A DNA stretch of 64,000 nucleotides. Origin: Monosporascus cannonballus (Eukaryota > Ascomycota > Sordariomycetes > Xylariales). Shown one piece after another: positions 23,767 to 34,549 of this stretch. The stretch lies in NCBI GenBank assembly GCA_004154925.1, contig QJNS01000005.1:124001-188000 (forward strand). Direction: 5' to 3'. The first letter of the stretch is position 1. Each line of letters opens with the position of its first letter. The notes beneath the pieces were generated by a model. It had not been told where the DNA came from. It did no database searches and saw only the letters and a program-made list of their open reading frames with translations. The position numbers were made by a program, and so were the translations under genes.

Positions 23767-24153
23767 TATAACGGTTAAATAATTTAATTAATTATTAAAG
23801 CTTCATTATACGGATTAATATTAACAAAAATATCGTAAAAAGTTGCATAATAAATATAATAACATATTATGTTTTATAATATTAAAAATGTTTTAAATAA
23901 CGAATTATTATTATAAATTAAAATTATTTAAATTATAATAATAATAAACGTATATGTTTTTATTTTAACTTAAGGTATTTAAACGATTTAAACCCGTTAA
24001 GCTCTTTAAACTCTTTTACCAGCTTAAGGGGCTTAAGGTACTTGGCACCTTAAGACCTTGAGCTGGTTACCTGACATCTTGGCAGCGGTCGGTATTTATC
24101 TTTTTCGTGGGCCCGACCGTTCCTAAAGAAGCCAAGACTATTAGGTCATAACA
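23767..24153 (-). repeat. G1 5' LTR
   Basis: 387 bp, starting TATAACGG (RIP form of TGTGACGG) and ending GGTCATAACA. Its core (about 23,955-24,065) has the CTTAAG/CTCAAG type shared with the solo LTR at 10,992-11,388. Confidence 0.88.
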
Positions 24154-24565
24154 TTATAATATTATAAACAGTAAAAATTAAATAATTTATATTAACAGTT
24201 TTGAAATTAATAATTATTTCCGTAACAAAATTAATAACGTAAATCTTTAAGAGATTAATAAATTATTATAAAGAATTAATAACACAATAAATAATAAGAA
24301 ATAACGTATTATATAAATTAATATATAATAATATAAAATTCATTTTAAGCCTTATAATAACCGTATTTATTCGAAACCGTTAAGAAATTACGTTAACCGT
24401 TATATTTACTATTTAATTATTATGCCGTAATAATTTCTTTAAGTAAAAAAATGTGAAAATAATTTATATTTATCGTTTGTATAAACGGACGCAAAATCGA
24501 ACCATTACCGCTATATAACTTTAAAATAACAGTAATATAATACAATACGGAAAATTATATTATTA

Positions 24566-24606
<41 letters not shown>

Positions 24607-24804
24607 ATGATAATAATAATAAAAAAATTAAAAAAATTAAATTTAAAAAATACCTTGTTTTCTTTCGTGTTATATTAAAAGTTTATTTTACAATATTTTA
24701 TTTATAAAGGTTATTACGAATTACCGGTTACCTTTTTTGGACCCTTTTTTTACGGGCTTTTAATAATATTCTTAAGGATTAAAATACGGTAAAAAAGATA
24801 ATTT
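24154..24804. other. AT-rich stretch with a TTA microsatellite
   Basis: Degraded sequence to the right of G1. A TTA repeat occupies about 24,558-24,604 and is followed by a TAA run to about 24,625. The stretch may include the displaced right part of E1, but no homology could be established by eye. Confidence 0.6.
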
Positions 24805-25009
24805 TGTCAGGTATTAAGGTGCGGTCCTTTTTCCGGTGCCCAACGACATATTAATATAATTCCAGTTTATATATATATAAGGGGGTTTCGTCCCCGAATA
24901 GTTAAAAAAGGGCAGGCATTAATGGTTATCTATTTACTACCCATACTATGAACCAGCTGCTGGGCTGCTTTTTTTGCCTCTCATTCCGTACTTACCATTT
25001 TCCCTGACA
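24805..25009. repeat. Second, diverged copy of the TGTCAGGT element
   Basis: It starts TGTCAGGTATTAAGG and plausibly ends CCCTGACA at 25,009. Shared with 12,895-13,072 are the ends, a TATATATATATAAGG box, a TTTCGTCCCC block and AAAGGGCAGG. No TSD was found, so its right end is uncertain. It marks the switch from RIP-mutated sequence to the unmutated gene island. Confidence 0.6.
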
Positions 25010-25300
25010 AGGCCCCGCCATTGGTGTCGTGGTTGGGGAGATGAAAATTGGCCCGAACAACCGGGAAAATTGGCAGTTAACCGTAATTTCCGCATTTCCT
25101 GGCATGTATGCCTTCGGCTCTGTCGTTTGCTAATGCCTGCCGTCGTCTTGTTCGCGAAGTACAGGATACCAAGTCTAGTCTTACGCCAGTGGTTTGATGC
25201 GTTCGGTTATTGCCAGAAATACGCACCAAAGGCGATGTGTCTTGGTTTGACCGCCCTACAACGTTAAATACATTACTAGGCCCACAGTTGCCTCCTGGAT
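25010..25300. other. 3' flank of the coiled-coil gene
   Basis: Unmutated sequence downstream of the 423-codon frame. It could be 3' UTR or carry a further exon; overlapping frames here are not protein-like. Confidence 0.4.
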
Positions 25301-26572
25301 CTAAGACCAGTTTAGTGCCTCTTGATACGCAAACTGTGCCTTTTCCTTCTCTTGAAGCAACACTGACAACGCCTTTGAATCCAAGATCTCCTTTCGTGCT
25401 AGCTTGATCTCGGATTCGATTTCCTTCCAGACTGGACATATGGGGAGCAGCGATGTCTGATCTTGCCTGAGCGAGTTGATCATCGCGCGTAACTCTTCCT
25501 GATGCTCGCACTTCCGCTGTAGTTGCTCGTACTTCTCTCGTAGCTTTTGCGTCTGTGCCAGTCTGGCTCTAAGAGACTGGAGCTGTGCCTTCAGGCAAGG
25601 TAGGATGGTGTCGGGAAGAAATTCAGCAGGACCCTCAAGAATTTCCTCGAGACATGTTGGCGATGTTGAGTCAGTGTCGACTTTGCTCTGGAGTTTCTTG
25701 CAGTACGCATTCCACGCCGGATCTTGTAGCGCAGGCATCATTCCAAGCTGCTTCTCAACATACGCTGCTTCTTTTGACTTGGCCGCGATAAATCGTTCAA
25801 GGTCAGCAGTGGACCGGAAGTTGCGAGCTTGCCCTCTACCTCTCCGCCACCGCTTCACCGTCCGCGATATTTCCTCCACCGTCTCCAAATCTAGTTCCCC
25901 GCCCGCTTTTAAGTACGAAAGCCACGACTCGTTTTGAAAGAAAAACTGGGACCAGTCATATATCTTCATAAAGAAGATCATGCTTCGCTGGACTGGGCTT
26001 GGTCGATGGCGCTTGTCGTTAGGATCCTTTGCAGCTCCATTCCCTTGTTCCGTCCTCGCGCCGGAACCTGCGGAAGTTGGGCTCAGAGTCGCATCTCGCT
26101 TGATCGCCCTCTTAGTCTTTCGATTAGCCCGCTGCTTCTCCCTGGCCTTTGCCACGCGTCCATTCATCTTGTTCCCATCAGTTGGAATCTGAGTCCCCTC
26201 ATATATCCCCGACGAATTCCCCTTCGCAGGCAACACCAGGTCGCCGAGTTGAGTCGAAATTGTGCCCGGATCGCCAATTGCATTTGGTGACTGAGTCGCA
26301 ACAGCTGGACAAGCGGTCTGTTCTGTGCTCTGCCCATCCACTGACATCACAGTGATCTCCGGGCCTTGGCTTGCTAAAACCGCACCCTTTCTCTTTGATA
26401 TGTTGAAAGGATCTGCTGACGACCCGTAGCTTGACATCTCGGTTACATTCTCTAAGTCGCTGCTGCCTAATCGCAACTGTGACTCCGTGTCACTCCCAGC
26501 CGGTGACGCCAGGGACATGATATTGTTGCCGTCCAGAGAAGGAAGCCCCGTTGGCGACTTCTGCGAACGCAT
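25301..26572 (-). CDS. Hypothetical basic coiled-coil protein, 423 aa
   Basis: An intact single-exon frame with balanced base composition between two RIP-mutated blocks. I do not recognise the family. The N-terminal 130 residues are Ser/Thr/Gly-rich and probably disordered. Residues about 135-165 are strongly basic (VAKAREKQRANRKTKRAIKR), compatible with a nuclear localisation signal. Residues about 195-300 look folded and contain aromatic clusters (SMIFFMKIYDWSQFFF, then ESWLSYLKAGGELDLETVEE). The C-terminal 110 residues are rich in Leu, Gln, Lys and Glu and suit a coiled coil (LKAQLQSLRARLAQTQKLRE). The start was chosen as the first ATG of the longest frame; an upstream exon cannot be excluded. 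There are no transposase, polymerase or GAG motifs, so it looks like a host gene or captured gene isolated among transposons. Whether it is expressed is unknown. Confidence 0.65.
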   Translation of the reverse strand: MRSQKSPTGLPSLDGNNIMSLASPAGSDTESQLRLGSSDLENVTEMSSYGSSADPFNISKRKGAVLASQGPEITVMSVDGQSTEQTACPAVATQSPNAIGDPGTISTQLGDLVLPAKGNSSGIYEGTQIPTDGNKMNGRVAKAREKQRANRKTKRAIKRDATLSPTSAGSGARTEQGNGAAKDPNDKRHRPSPVQRSMIFFMKIYDWSQFFFQNESWLSYLKAGGELDLETVEEISRTVKRWRRGRGQARNFRSTADLERFIAAKSKEAAYVEKQLGMMPALQDPAWNAYCKKLQSKVDTDSTSPTCLEEILEGPAEFLPDTILPCLKAQLQSLRARLAQTQKLREKYEQLQRKCEHQEELRAMINSLRQDQTSLLPICPVWKEIESEIKLARKEILDSKALSVLLQEKEKAQFAYQEALNWS

Positions 26573-27176
26573 GAAGTTGTGGTTCCGTTGGCTCTCAAAG
26601 GCGCTTAGAAACTACTGTGTTGAATTAATAGTGGTCAAGCCGTTATGGTAAATCCCATGGGGGGTGTGTGTCTGATGTGAAGACTGCGCAACTTTGCGGC
26701 AACGGAAACATGGCTATGATTGGTCCTCAAAACTGGCCCTTCGCCGTCGGGCGTCAGCGGGGTCGCCTGAACGTCCCCCTGAGGCATTACATTTGTGGCG
26801 GCCTTCCCAAAATGAACTATGTGCTCACCGCCTGCTATGTTTGGGTCCATCTTCAACGTCCCTCGTTTGCTCGAAAACTAACAGGTGGCTCCCTGGACGT
26901 CTTGATATCCACCAAGCCTACCACCACATCAACCCAAACTTCGCCAGTTGCTCGCTCACGACCTAATGTGGCAAGTCAATCACTTTTGAGTAGCGGCCAT
27001 AGGGCTACGTTTGGTATTGCAGCCGCTCGAAGATAACCGGCAAAGTTAAGTGCCGAGCTAACTTCGAAGCACCGGATTACAGCCTACTGGACGGGAGGTA
27101 TGAGGGAGCTGGAACCATGGGGTACCATCGGCAGGCCTTTGAAGGCTTGGGTGAGAAAGAATGCTAAGGCTTCTAG
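26573..27176. other. 5' flank of the coiled-coil gene
   Basis: 604 bp of unmutated sequence up to the L-type LTR. It holds short frames on both strands (26,635-26,856 minus; 26,694-26,966 plus) with no recognisable domain. It presumably contains the promoter; no TATA box or intron could be assigned. Confidence 0.4.
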
Positions 27177-27590
27177 TGTTACAGGAACAGGGGTTCCTGT
27201 CTCCAAAGAAACCAACCTTTAAGGCCTAGCGCGGACTTGTCGCGGCTAAATTACGGACAGCGAGGCTTAGCCTCTGAGGTGATCTAGTTGATCTAGATAA
27301 TTTGGCTAATCTGGGACTAAATTATATAAATTGTATAAATTTACGATATATTTATTTTAAAAATTAAAATACATCATAAATTAATTTTATAAAATAATAT
27401 TTATTTAATTTTCCGGTTTTGAATTATTAATTTACAGTTATAATTAAAGGCAACTTTTTTTATTATAAAAAATACGTAAAGATTTTTAATAAATTATTAA
27501 ATTATCTTTTACTTTACTACTATGTGTAAAATAAGATTTATTTCGGATTTTATTTCTATTTTTACTTAAATATACAATATATTCGTTTTA
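27177..27590 (+). repeat. L-type LTR copy with the E0 target site unoccupied
   Basis: Starts TGTTACAGGAACAGGGG and matches 2,918-3,053 joined to 9,953-10,236. The E0 target is at 27,319-27,323 (AAATT against AAATC, a C-to-T change). The left third is little mutated, while the right part is strongly AT-rich. The right end (GTTTTA at about 27,590) is approximate. No TSD was found, so it is either a solo LTR with decayed flanks or a truncated copy. Confidence 0.75.
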
Positions 27591-28642
27591 TTTTAACAAA
27601 TATTTAATTAATAATCGATAAATGCTATTTTTCTAAATTAAAATATGAATAATAATATAAAAACCCAGTTAAAAAATAAATAATATATATAATTTTTGTT
27701 ATTAATTATTCACAAATTTATAATTAAATTAAATATAATATTGTTATCGGAAGAATATTTTAATTTATAAATAATAAGATGTTTTTTATTATTTGAATTT
27801 CAAAATATATGTTATTTTTTTAATTTTAATAATAATTTATTTCGGTTTTTAAAAATATTATTAAAATTTCCAAAAAGAAATTGAAAAAAGCAATTAAAAA
27901 AGGTAGTTAAAAAAGGTAAACAATAAAGCCGAAATCTTTTTTTTTTTTAAAAAAAAGGAATTTATTACAGAAGAAAAGTTGGGTTGTTTTAGTGTAAAAT
28001 ATTTAAAGCTAAAAAAGAATATTCGATTTGCTAAGAAAGAAAACCGGTATTTTGTGGTTTTAGCTTATCTAAAAAATTAAAATTAAGAACATAATTAAAA
28101 TTTTTATTCAAAACGGAATTAATGCAAAAAAGAAATTTCGATTTTATTATTATTCGGTATAACCCGAATATAAAAAAATATTTTACTTTTTAATTATTAT
28201 AAAATATGAAAGGTTAAAAATTATACATTAATTTTACTTAGGTTTTATAATAAATGTAGAAATATAAGAAGATTTTTAATTTAAGCCCGATTTTGCTTTA
28301 AATTTTATAAAAAGCTTTTAACTTAAAATTAGTATAAAGTCATGATTATCTTTTAATTACTTATCGGAAAAACCTTTTTATAGTTCGAGCCTATTATTGA
28401 AAATTACTTACAAAACTGTTTCGATTAGATTTCGGATATAATTAATTATATTTTTCATAAATACGAATATTTCGAAAAGAAAACTTATCAACTTAATTTA
28501 AAAATATATATAAAAAATAATATATAATTAAGCAGTTTTATTCCTCCTATTATATTTAATTAACATTCGAATATACGACCGAATTTAATTATTAAATTAT
28601 TGTTTTAAATTTTAAAAATCTTTCGTTAATAAAATAAATAAT
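27591..28642. other. AT-rich unclassified stretch
   Basis: About 1 kb of degraded sequence between the L-type LTR and G-type LTRs. No domains could be read. Base skew changes within it, suggesting more than one source. Confidence 0.5.
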
Positions 28643-28836
28643 TGTTAGAACCTAACAGTCTTGACTTTCCTACAAACGGTCGGGGCCATAAGAAAAGCTG
28701 AATCCGATCCAAGCCAAGACATTACGTAACTGGCTCAAAGATCTCAAGATGCCAAGCACCTTAAGCCCCTTAAGCCAGCAGGAGGACTTAAACGGCTTAA
28801 AGGGCTCAAGGGTTTAAGCCGTTTAAACACCTTGAA
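28643..28836 (+). repeat. Truncated G-family LTR in inverted orientation
   Basis: Starts TGTTAGAACCTAACAG, the inverse of the usual GGTCGTAACA end, and continues through a CTTAAG-type core to 28,836. It stops there, directly against the TGTGACGG start of the G2 LTR. The U5 half is missing. The remainder was not found after the right end of G2, so this is not simply an LTR split by G2. Confidence 0.75.
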
Positions 28837-29186
28837 TGTGACGGCTAGGAGGTTTAACCAACTATTAAACTTTAGTCGTACGGGTTTATATTAGCAGCAG
28901 TATTGCAGGAAACTAAGCAATAAATATAATAATATATTATGTTTGGTAATACCAAAAATGTCTTACGTAACGAATTATTATTGCAAAATAAAGTTATTTA
29001 AATTATAAAAATAATAACCATATATATTTTAATCCGGTTTATTAGCTCACCAGCAGTAAGTCAATAATCAGGCTTATTGGCTTATTACCAGTAAGTTAGT
29101 AATTTATTACGTAACCTGCCCCACCTCGCATTTGTGGTTAAATCATAGCAGACCGTTTCTAGAGACCGTAACTCGTTAAATCATAA
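28837..29186 (-). repeat. G2 3' LTR
   Basis: 350 bp, TGTGACGGCTAGGAGG...ATCATAATA, followed by the polypurine complement CGATTTCCATCTTCC. The core of CCAGTAAG-type units lies at about 29,035-29,110 and is followed by TTACGTAAC. Confidence 0.85.
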
Positions 29187-29264
29187 TACGATTTCCATCT
29201 TCCACAAATTTTGCCCTTAAAAATTTCTTTTTTTTTTTCGATAAGTTTCTTATATCTATTTAAT

Positions 29265-29835
29265 ATGTCTTCCGGTATATCTAAGCATTATTGCCGCAAA
29301 TCCGAATAACGATTTACGCTAGTTAATTTAATTAAATTTAAAAGTTTTAACGTAATACCTTATTTTTTATTTTGCCTAGTAACTTAATTACCAAGTAATA
29401 AACGGGGTTTTTTATTATAAAAAATATGTTCGTCGAGATCGTTTATGCGAGGGAATAAAAATCTTTATTTTTATAATTAATCGTTATATCGCAAAATCGA
29501 AAAATATTAAAAAAAAAGCTAGCGGCCGAAATATTTTTATCCGAAACTTTCACGCGTTTTTTTCGTATACGTCGTTAACGCCAGCATTATTAATCCCAAC
29601 GTACGAAACTTGTTAATCGTACTTTTTAATCCTTAAACGACTTTAACGACTTTATCTATTTAAAGTTAAAATCTATAGTCGAAATATAGGCCTTAAATAA
29701 GGTGGACGTTATTAATTAAAATACAGTAAATTAAGGATTTCCCTTTTTAGATCTTATGGATTGGAATACTATTATTTCGGCTAGTTTCGTTATTATTAAT
29801 GAAAGTTCTTTAACAGGCGTTGGGCGCTAATAAGG
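29265..29835 (+). pseudogene. G2 extra ORF remnant, opposite strand to gag-pol
   Basis: Occupies the same position as the extra frames of G1, G3 and G4. The tail is well preserved at about 29,757-29,830 (DWNTIISASFVIINESSLTGVGR), clearly homologous to NWDAPVVINKSFLIGAGR in G3. The N-terminal part has diverged and the cysteine cluster could not be assigned. Confidence 0.5.
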
Positions 29836-29899
29836 TTCTTGGCGGGTTACTAGATATTTTCGGAATCCGAGTACTTTTTTTACTTAATCAAGTAGTAAG

Positions 29900-32800
29900 T
29901 AAATCCGTCTTATTTTCACATATCGAGGTTTTTTCCACTTTATTTACTTATTTGTTTTCTATTTCCATATCGTTTTATACTGTATATATTTTAATTATAT
30001 GTATTATTAATTCAAATAAACAATATAAAAAATTAAATGGAATTTAATATTTAATGAAACTTTTAATTAATAATTATTTTTTAAAATTTTCTTTGTGATT
30101 TTATATAAACCGATATATTTAAAATTAAGTGTTTTGTTAAATCGTTTTGTTTAAATATTTTTTAGTAAGGAAAATTATTTCCCTTTTTGAAAAATTAATG
30201 TTTTTAACGTTTTCTAGTTGTAATATTTGCTTATTTAATTACGTTCGAATTCTAGTTTTATTTGAATCTTTTAGTATAGCTATCAGAACTATTTTAATAT
30301 AAAGATTACTTTAATATTAATTGGATTATCGTTACCTACTTTTTTATAAATTTTTAAAATAAAATCAAAATTTGTATTCCTTATTATTATTTTGATATTT
30401 TTGTAATAATTGGTATTATAAGTTAATTAAATAAGAAATAATTTTTTAACTTAATTATTCTGTTCGTAATTAACATAATATAGTAAATAACGTTTCAAGA
30501 TTTAATTTATTTGTTTTATTTATTTATTTATTTATGATTAAAAAATATTGGATAACTTATGATGTAGGTCAATCTATATTATACAGCCTTACCAAAGCTT
30601 AGATACAAATATTCATCCTTTATTTGAAATATATTTTAATAATAATCCGTCTATACTAAAAATATATTTAATGAAAATATATGTTATGTATTCGGTATTT
30701 ATATTTTTTTAATATAGTACAAAATAAAAATATATCGTATATCGATCGACGATTACGAACATAGTATCGTAATATATTTTTATAATTAGAGTTTTTAATA
30801 TAAAAATTTAATAATAAAATCGAATCTAATTAAATATTATAATGGTTTTATAACTGGTAATAATTATAACCTTTCGTATGACTTATATCGTAGAACCTTT
30901 ATTTTAACGCAAATATTTTGTTATAGTATGATATTTTGCATTATTAATTTCATTTTAAAAAAACAATATATACGTTAAAGCCGTTTTAGAGCTTTATAGA
31001 TTCCTAGATATTTATATAGCTGGTATTCGTATATATCTCGTACTAGATCTTTTTAGCATTTTTTTAAAATTTGTATTTTGTCCGTTTTTTAGTTTTTTTG
31101 GAAAACCGTTATTATATTATTAGATCCTTTAATATATGTTAAAAGGTACTGCCCGAATTATCGTAATTCGTCGCGGAGTAAATATCCTTTTATGGTAGTA
31201 TCGAAAATTATATGGTTAACTTTAACCAATTTCTTTTCGAGGTTTGGTCGCTTATTTAAGGCGTTTACTTTGTTATTCTTTAAGTTTTTCTTATAGATAA
31301 TAACGAAGTCGAAGTTTCTCAATTTCTTTGCGTAACGAAATTATTGTTTTATAAGTTCCTTAATCGTAATAAATCGGATAAAATTTTAATAATCCGTATA
31401 AACCTTAATCTAGTACAAATTTCCCTTTAGAAAATACCTAAATTCTCAGAATATTATAATAATAATCATAAATTCTTTATTTAAAATACCGTAATTAAAT
31501 CCGGCTTTTTTAACTTATATTAAAAAATATAATATGGTATAATTTGCCTTAATTATTTCGTTATCCGATTATTACGCCTAATATATAATCCGAAATAACG
31601 GTTTTTAATTTAATGAGGCGGTTTAAATCGTAAATAATTAATACTGGCTTATTAATAATTGTATTCTTAATATCTTAAAACGTTTTTTCTATATTTAACA
31701 TTTATTTAAACTTTTTTTTTGTGAGGTTCGTCAGAGGTATAACTATTTTATTAAAATTTCGAATAAACTTTTTAGAATAATTAGCGAATCCAAAAAATGC
31801 CTGTATTTTTTTGACCGTAATTGGCATTTGCCATTTTATGACTATAAAGATTTTCTTAGGGTTCAATCTAATATATCTTAAGGTAATAATATGTTCTAAA
31901 TATTCCATTTTCTATTCGTAAAACTGATTTTTTTTACGTTAACAAATAACTTTATATTCTATAAAACTTGAAAAACTTTATGAACGTATTTTATATATAC
32001 TTTGTTTGTTTTTTAAAAAAAAATCAGAATATCGTCGAGGTAATATATAATAAAAATATCGAGGTATTTTCGTAACATATAGGTAATTATTCGTTAAAAA
32101 GTTGCTAGTACGTTCGTAAATCCCATTAGGATAACCAAATACTTAAATAGTCCGTATTTCGTCCTAAAGGCTATTTTTTTATTCGTATCCTTTTTTAATT
32201 TTAATAAGGTTATATATATTTATGAAATTAAATATTATAAATTATTTGGCTCCGTAATATCGGTTGTGTATTTTTATGATCAGAGATAATAATATTCGAT
32301 CTTTAATAGTAAGATTATTTAATTATCGATAATTAATTATAAATCGCAATTTTTAGTTTTCTTAAATACAAAAAACATAAGGTATTTTGCTAGTAATATC
32401 GAAAATCGAATTTATCCTTTTTATAACCAATTTTCCAAATATTCTTTAAAAACGTATAATTCGTTTTCGTTAAAGTTGTAAATGGGGTAAAACTTCGTTA
32501 AAGATCTTTCCTTAATAATTATGTTATAAATTTATTCATTATAGTTCGGTAATTTCTTATTCAGTTTTTTTCTGAAAAACTGTTCGTATTTAGAGTATTA
32601 TAATAATATATTTGTTAAACTTTCTAACTTTTGAGGTTATTACTTTAAGTCGTTATTTAATTTCGGCTTAATAATAATAACAATACGTTATATTCTTTTC
32701 TGATACCTATTTTGTTTCTTATATCTTATCCCTTTAAGTGCCAAAGTTTTTATCGTATCCTTATGCTTATATTCGTTATCATTTTCGATCAAATATTAAG

Positions 32801-33358
32801 ATCTTAATTTTCTTTTATCCGTTAATAAGGTATAAGGTAAACCTTACTTAATTAATCTCTATATTAATTAAAATTCCGTATTAACGTATCCGTAATAATC
32901 CTAAGATCATATTGTAATTTTTAAATTAAACTATATCTAAATTAAATATTTAATATTATCTTTAAATAAAAATTTCGAAATAATTATTTTCGCGTATAAT
33001 TTTCCTGTTATCGTAAGCGAATTCCTGATTTTCGGCATTCGTTATTATATAGAGTTCTAACCTATATCTCTATAATAATCTAAGCTTATTAATTACATTT
33101 GGTACAATATAATTTTAGGCTTGAACTTTGTAATCCACTATTATAATATATTAATAAATTCCGAGTTGTATATCTAAAATAATAAAATTATTCACGATTC
33201 TTATTATCGTATTTAAAACCTTTTTTGGAAGTTTTTCCTAACTTCTTTAGGTTTTGTTATTCTGCCGCTGTTATATAAGTAATTTTTTTAACTTTATTCG
33301 AATTTGTCGAATCTTATTTATATTTTTATATTTAAGGCGTTAAATTACTATATTTATT
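29900..33358 (-). pseudogene. G2 pol remnant, right end displaced by G3
   Basis: An RT/RNase H frame of 68 residues survives at 31,702-31,908 (LEHIITLRYIRLNPKK, then KKIQAFFGFANYSKKFI), typical of Ty3/Gypsy. Integrase core homology lies at about 30,740-30,850. The remainder of the RT to gag region resumes at 40,457. Confidence 0.8.
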
Positions 33359-33824
33359 TGTGACGGCTTGGCGGTTTAACCAACTATTAAACCTAAGTCG
33401 ATGGGTTTATGTTGGCAGGAGTATCGTGGGATTCTGAGCAATGGATACAGTAACGTATCACTTTTTGTAATACCAAGGGCGTTTTGGGTAACGAATTGTT
33501 AATTATAAACAATTAATATTAATAAGTGTTATAAGTTAAAGCTATCCAGGTTATGGAAATAATAAGCGTATATATCCTTATTTTGGCTCAAGCTATTCAA
33601 ACTGGCTCAAAATATCCTTTGGTAAGTTATCCCCCTTAAATGCCCTTAAGCCCCCTTAAGCCTATCTTCTGGCTCAACTGGCTCAAAGCGCCAAATCCTT
33701 ACAACATTAATCAAGTATATTAAGTCTTTTTAAGCCAGTTACGTAACCCTCTTGGCATGGTCGGGGGCCTGAATTCCTAAGCTCCCCGACCGTTTGGAGA
33801 AATTAAGGTTATTAAGCCATAATA
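33359..33824 (-). repeat. G3 3' LTR
   Basis: 466 bp, TGTGACGGCTTGGCGG...AGCCATAATA. The core at about 33,590-33,735 has CCCTTAAG/GGCTCAAACTGG-like units. It is followed by the inverse of the polypurine tract (CGATTTTTCCCTTTCC). Confidence 0.9.
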
Positions 33825-33915
33825 CGATTTTTCCCTTTCCAGGATCTTTATCCTTAAAGATTAATTCGTCCGTTTATTATCCTTAATAAGTAACTTTTTT
33901 TCTTTCATATTTAAC

Positions 33916-34530
33916 ATGTTTGGTCGTATTGAAAAATCTCGGTTTCGCAAACGTATTAACGCCTTTATTTTTTCAGAATATATTAACCGTTTCGGTTTTA
34001 TCATATTTTTAAACGTTTTTTGTTTTCGCTGCAAATCTGCGAACAAAACTTGCAAAGCTTATCATAATTCAGGGAAATATTCTTTTTATACGGCTTACGG
34101 GGGTCCCTGTGATCTTTTTGGTTCTTCCGAGATTAAGTATCGTTAGTTAATAATTAAAAAAAATCGGCTAAATTTTTAAAAACGTTTTGCCGAAAAAAAA
34201 TTATTTAAGGCTTATTAGCGTTTATCCGAATTACAGCAATATACAAATAAGTTACTTGGCCGTTTAAATCGTTTACGAAAATAAAAAAAGCTTTTTCGCC
34301 AGCGGGGAATTAAAATGTTTCGTTACGGTATTCAAGGTATAAAGGCGATAAAGAAATTTAAGCGTTTGGAGAAAAAATAAGAATAATTGGAGGTTGCCGT
34401 TATAGTTGCTACGTTAACGCAGGCCGCGGCCGATTAGCCCGATATCCCGGCTATTAATTGGTCGACCGTTAACTGGGACGCGCCCGTCGTTATTAATAAA
34501 AGCTTTTTAATAGGCGCTGGGCGCCAGTAA
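33916..34530 (+). pseudogene. G3 extra ORF: Zn2Cys6-like cysteine cluster, helical region, conserved tail
   Basis: It starts at an ATG 92 bp from the 3' LTR and stays in one frame for about 200 codons. It is open to 34,146 and then broken only by TAA/TAG codons that C-to-T or G-to-A change would create. Residues about 14-30 are basic (SRFRKRINAFIFSEYI). A cluster at residues about 36-64 reads CFRCKSANKTC, then Y..Y, then GGPCDLFG. With those two tyrosines counted as mutated cysteines, the spacing is CX2CX6CX8CX2CX6C, within the fungal Zn(II)2Cys6 consensus. A basic helical part follows (LLGRLNRLRK, IKAIKKFKRLEKK), then a tail DIPAINWSTVNWDAPVVIN. It converges on pol. A DNA-binding or regulatory role is inference. 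It could also be a captured host gene or a domesticated nucleocapsid-like protein. Confidence 0.65.
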
Positions 34531-34549
34531 GATTTTTGGCAGGTTCCCA

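Larger units (their letters stand above)
16605..24153 (-). mobile_element. G1: full-length Ty3/Gypsy element, minus strand
   Basis: LTRs TGTGACGG...GTAACA (3' LTR 16,605-17,385 with a nested solo LTR; 5' LTR 23,767-24,153) are flanked by the TSD TTATA (16,600-16,604 and 24,154-24,158). Gag and pol remnants read right to left. Between pol and the 3' LTR an additional frame reads in the opposite direction (17,470-18,040). It carries three later additions: a solo LTR (16,998-17,377), a foldback element (21,267-21,480) and an expanded TTTA repeat. Without the first two it is about 6.9 kb. RIP damage is heavy throughout the coding part. Confidence 0.9.

Noticed and set aside
25077..25511. 144-codon frame overlapping the coiled-coil gene
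   Set aside because: Overlaps the end of the longer frame on the same strand; composition looks random, with no domain.
27177..27590. Solo LTR with TSD
   Set aside because: TCTAG before and TTTTA after do not match; the right end is too mutated to place exactly.
28643..28836. Inverted LTR as an LTR split by G2
   Set aside because: The missing half is not found after 42,693.
31702..31908. Possible intact small gene
   Set aside because: It is the RT/RNase H boundary of G2, a fragment of pol.
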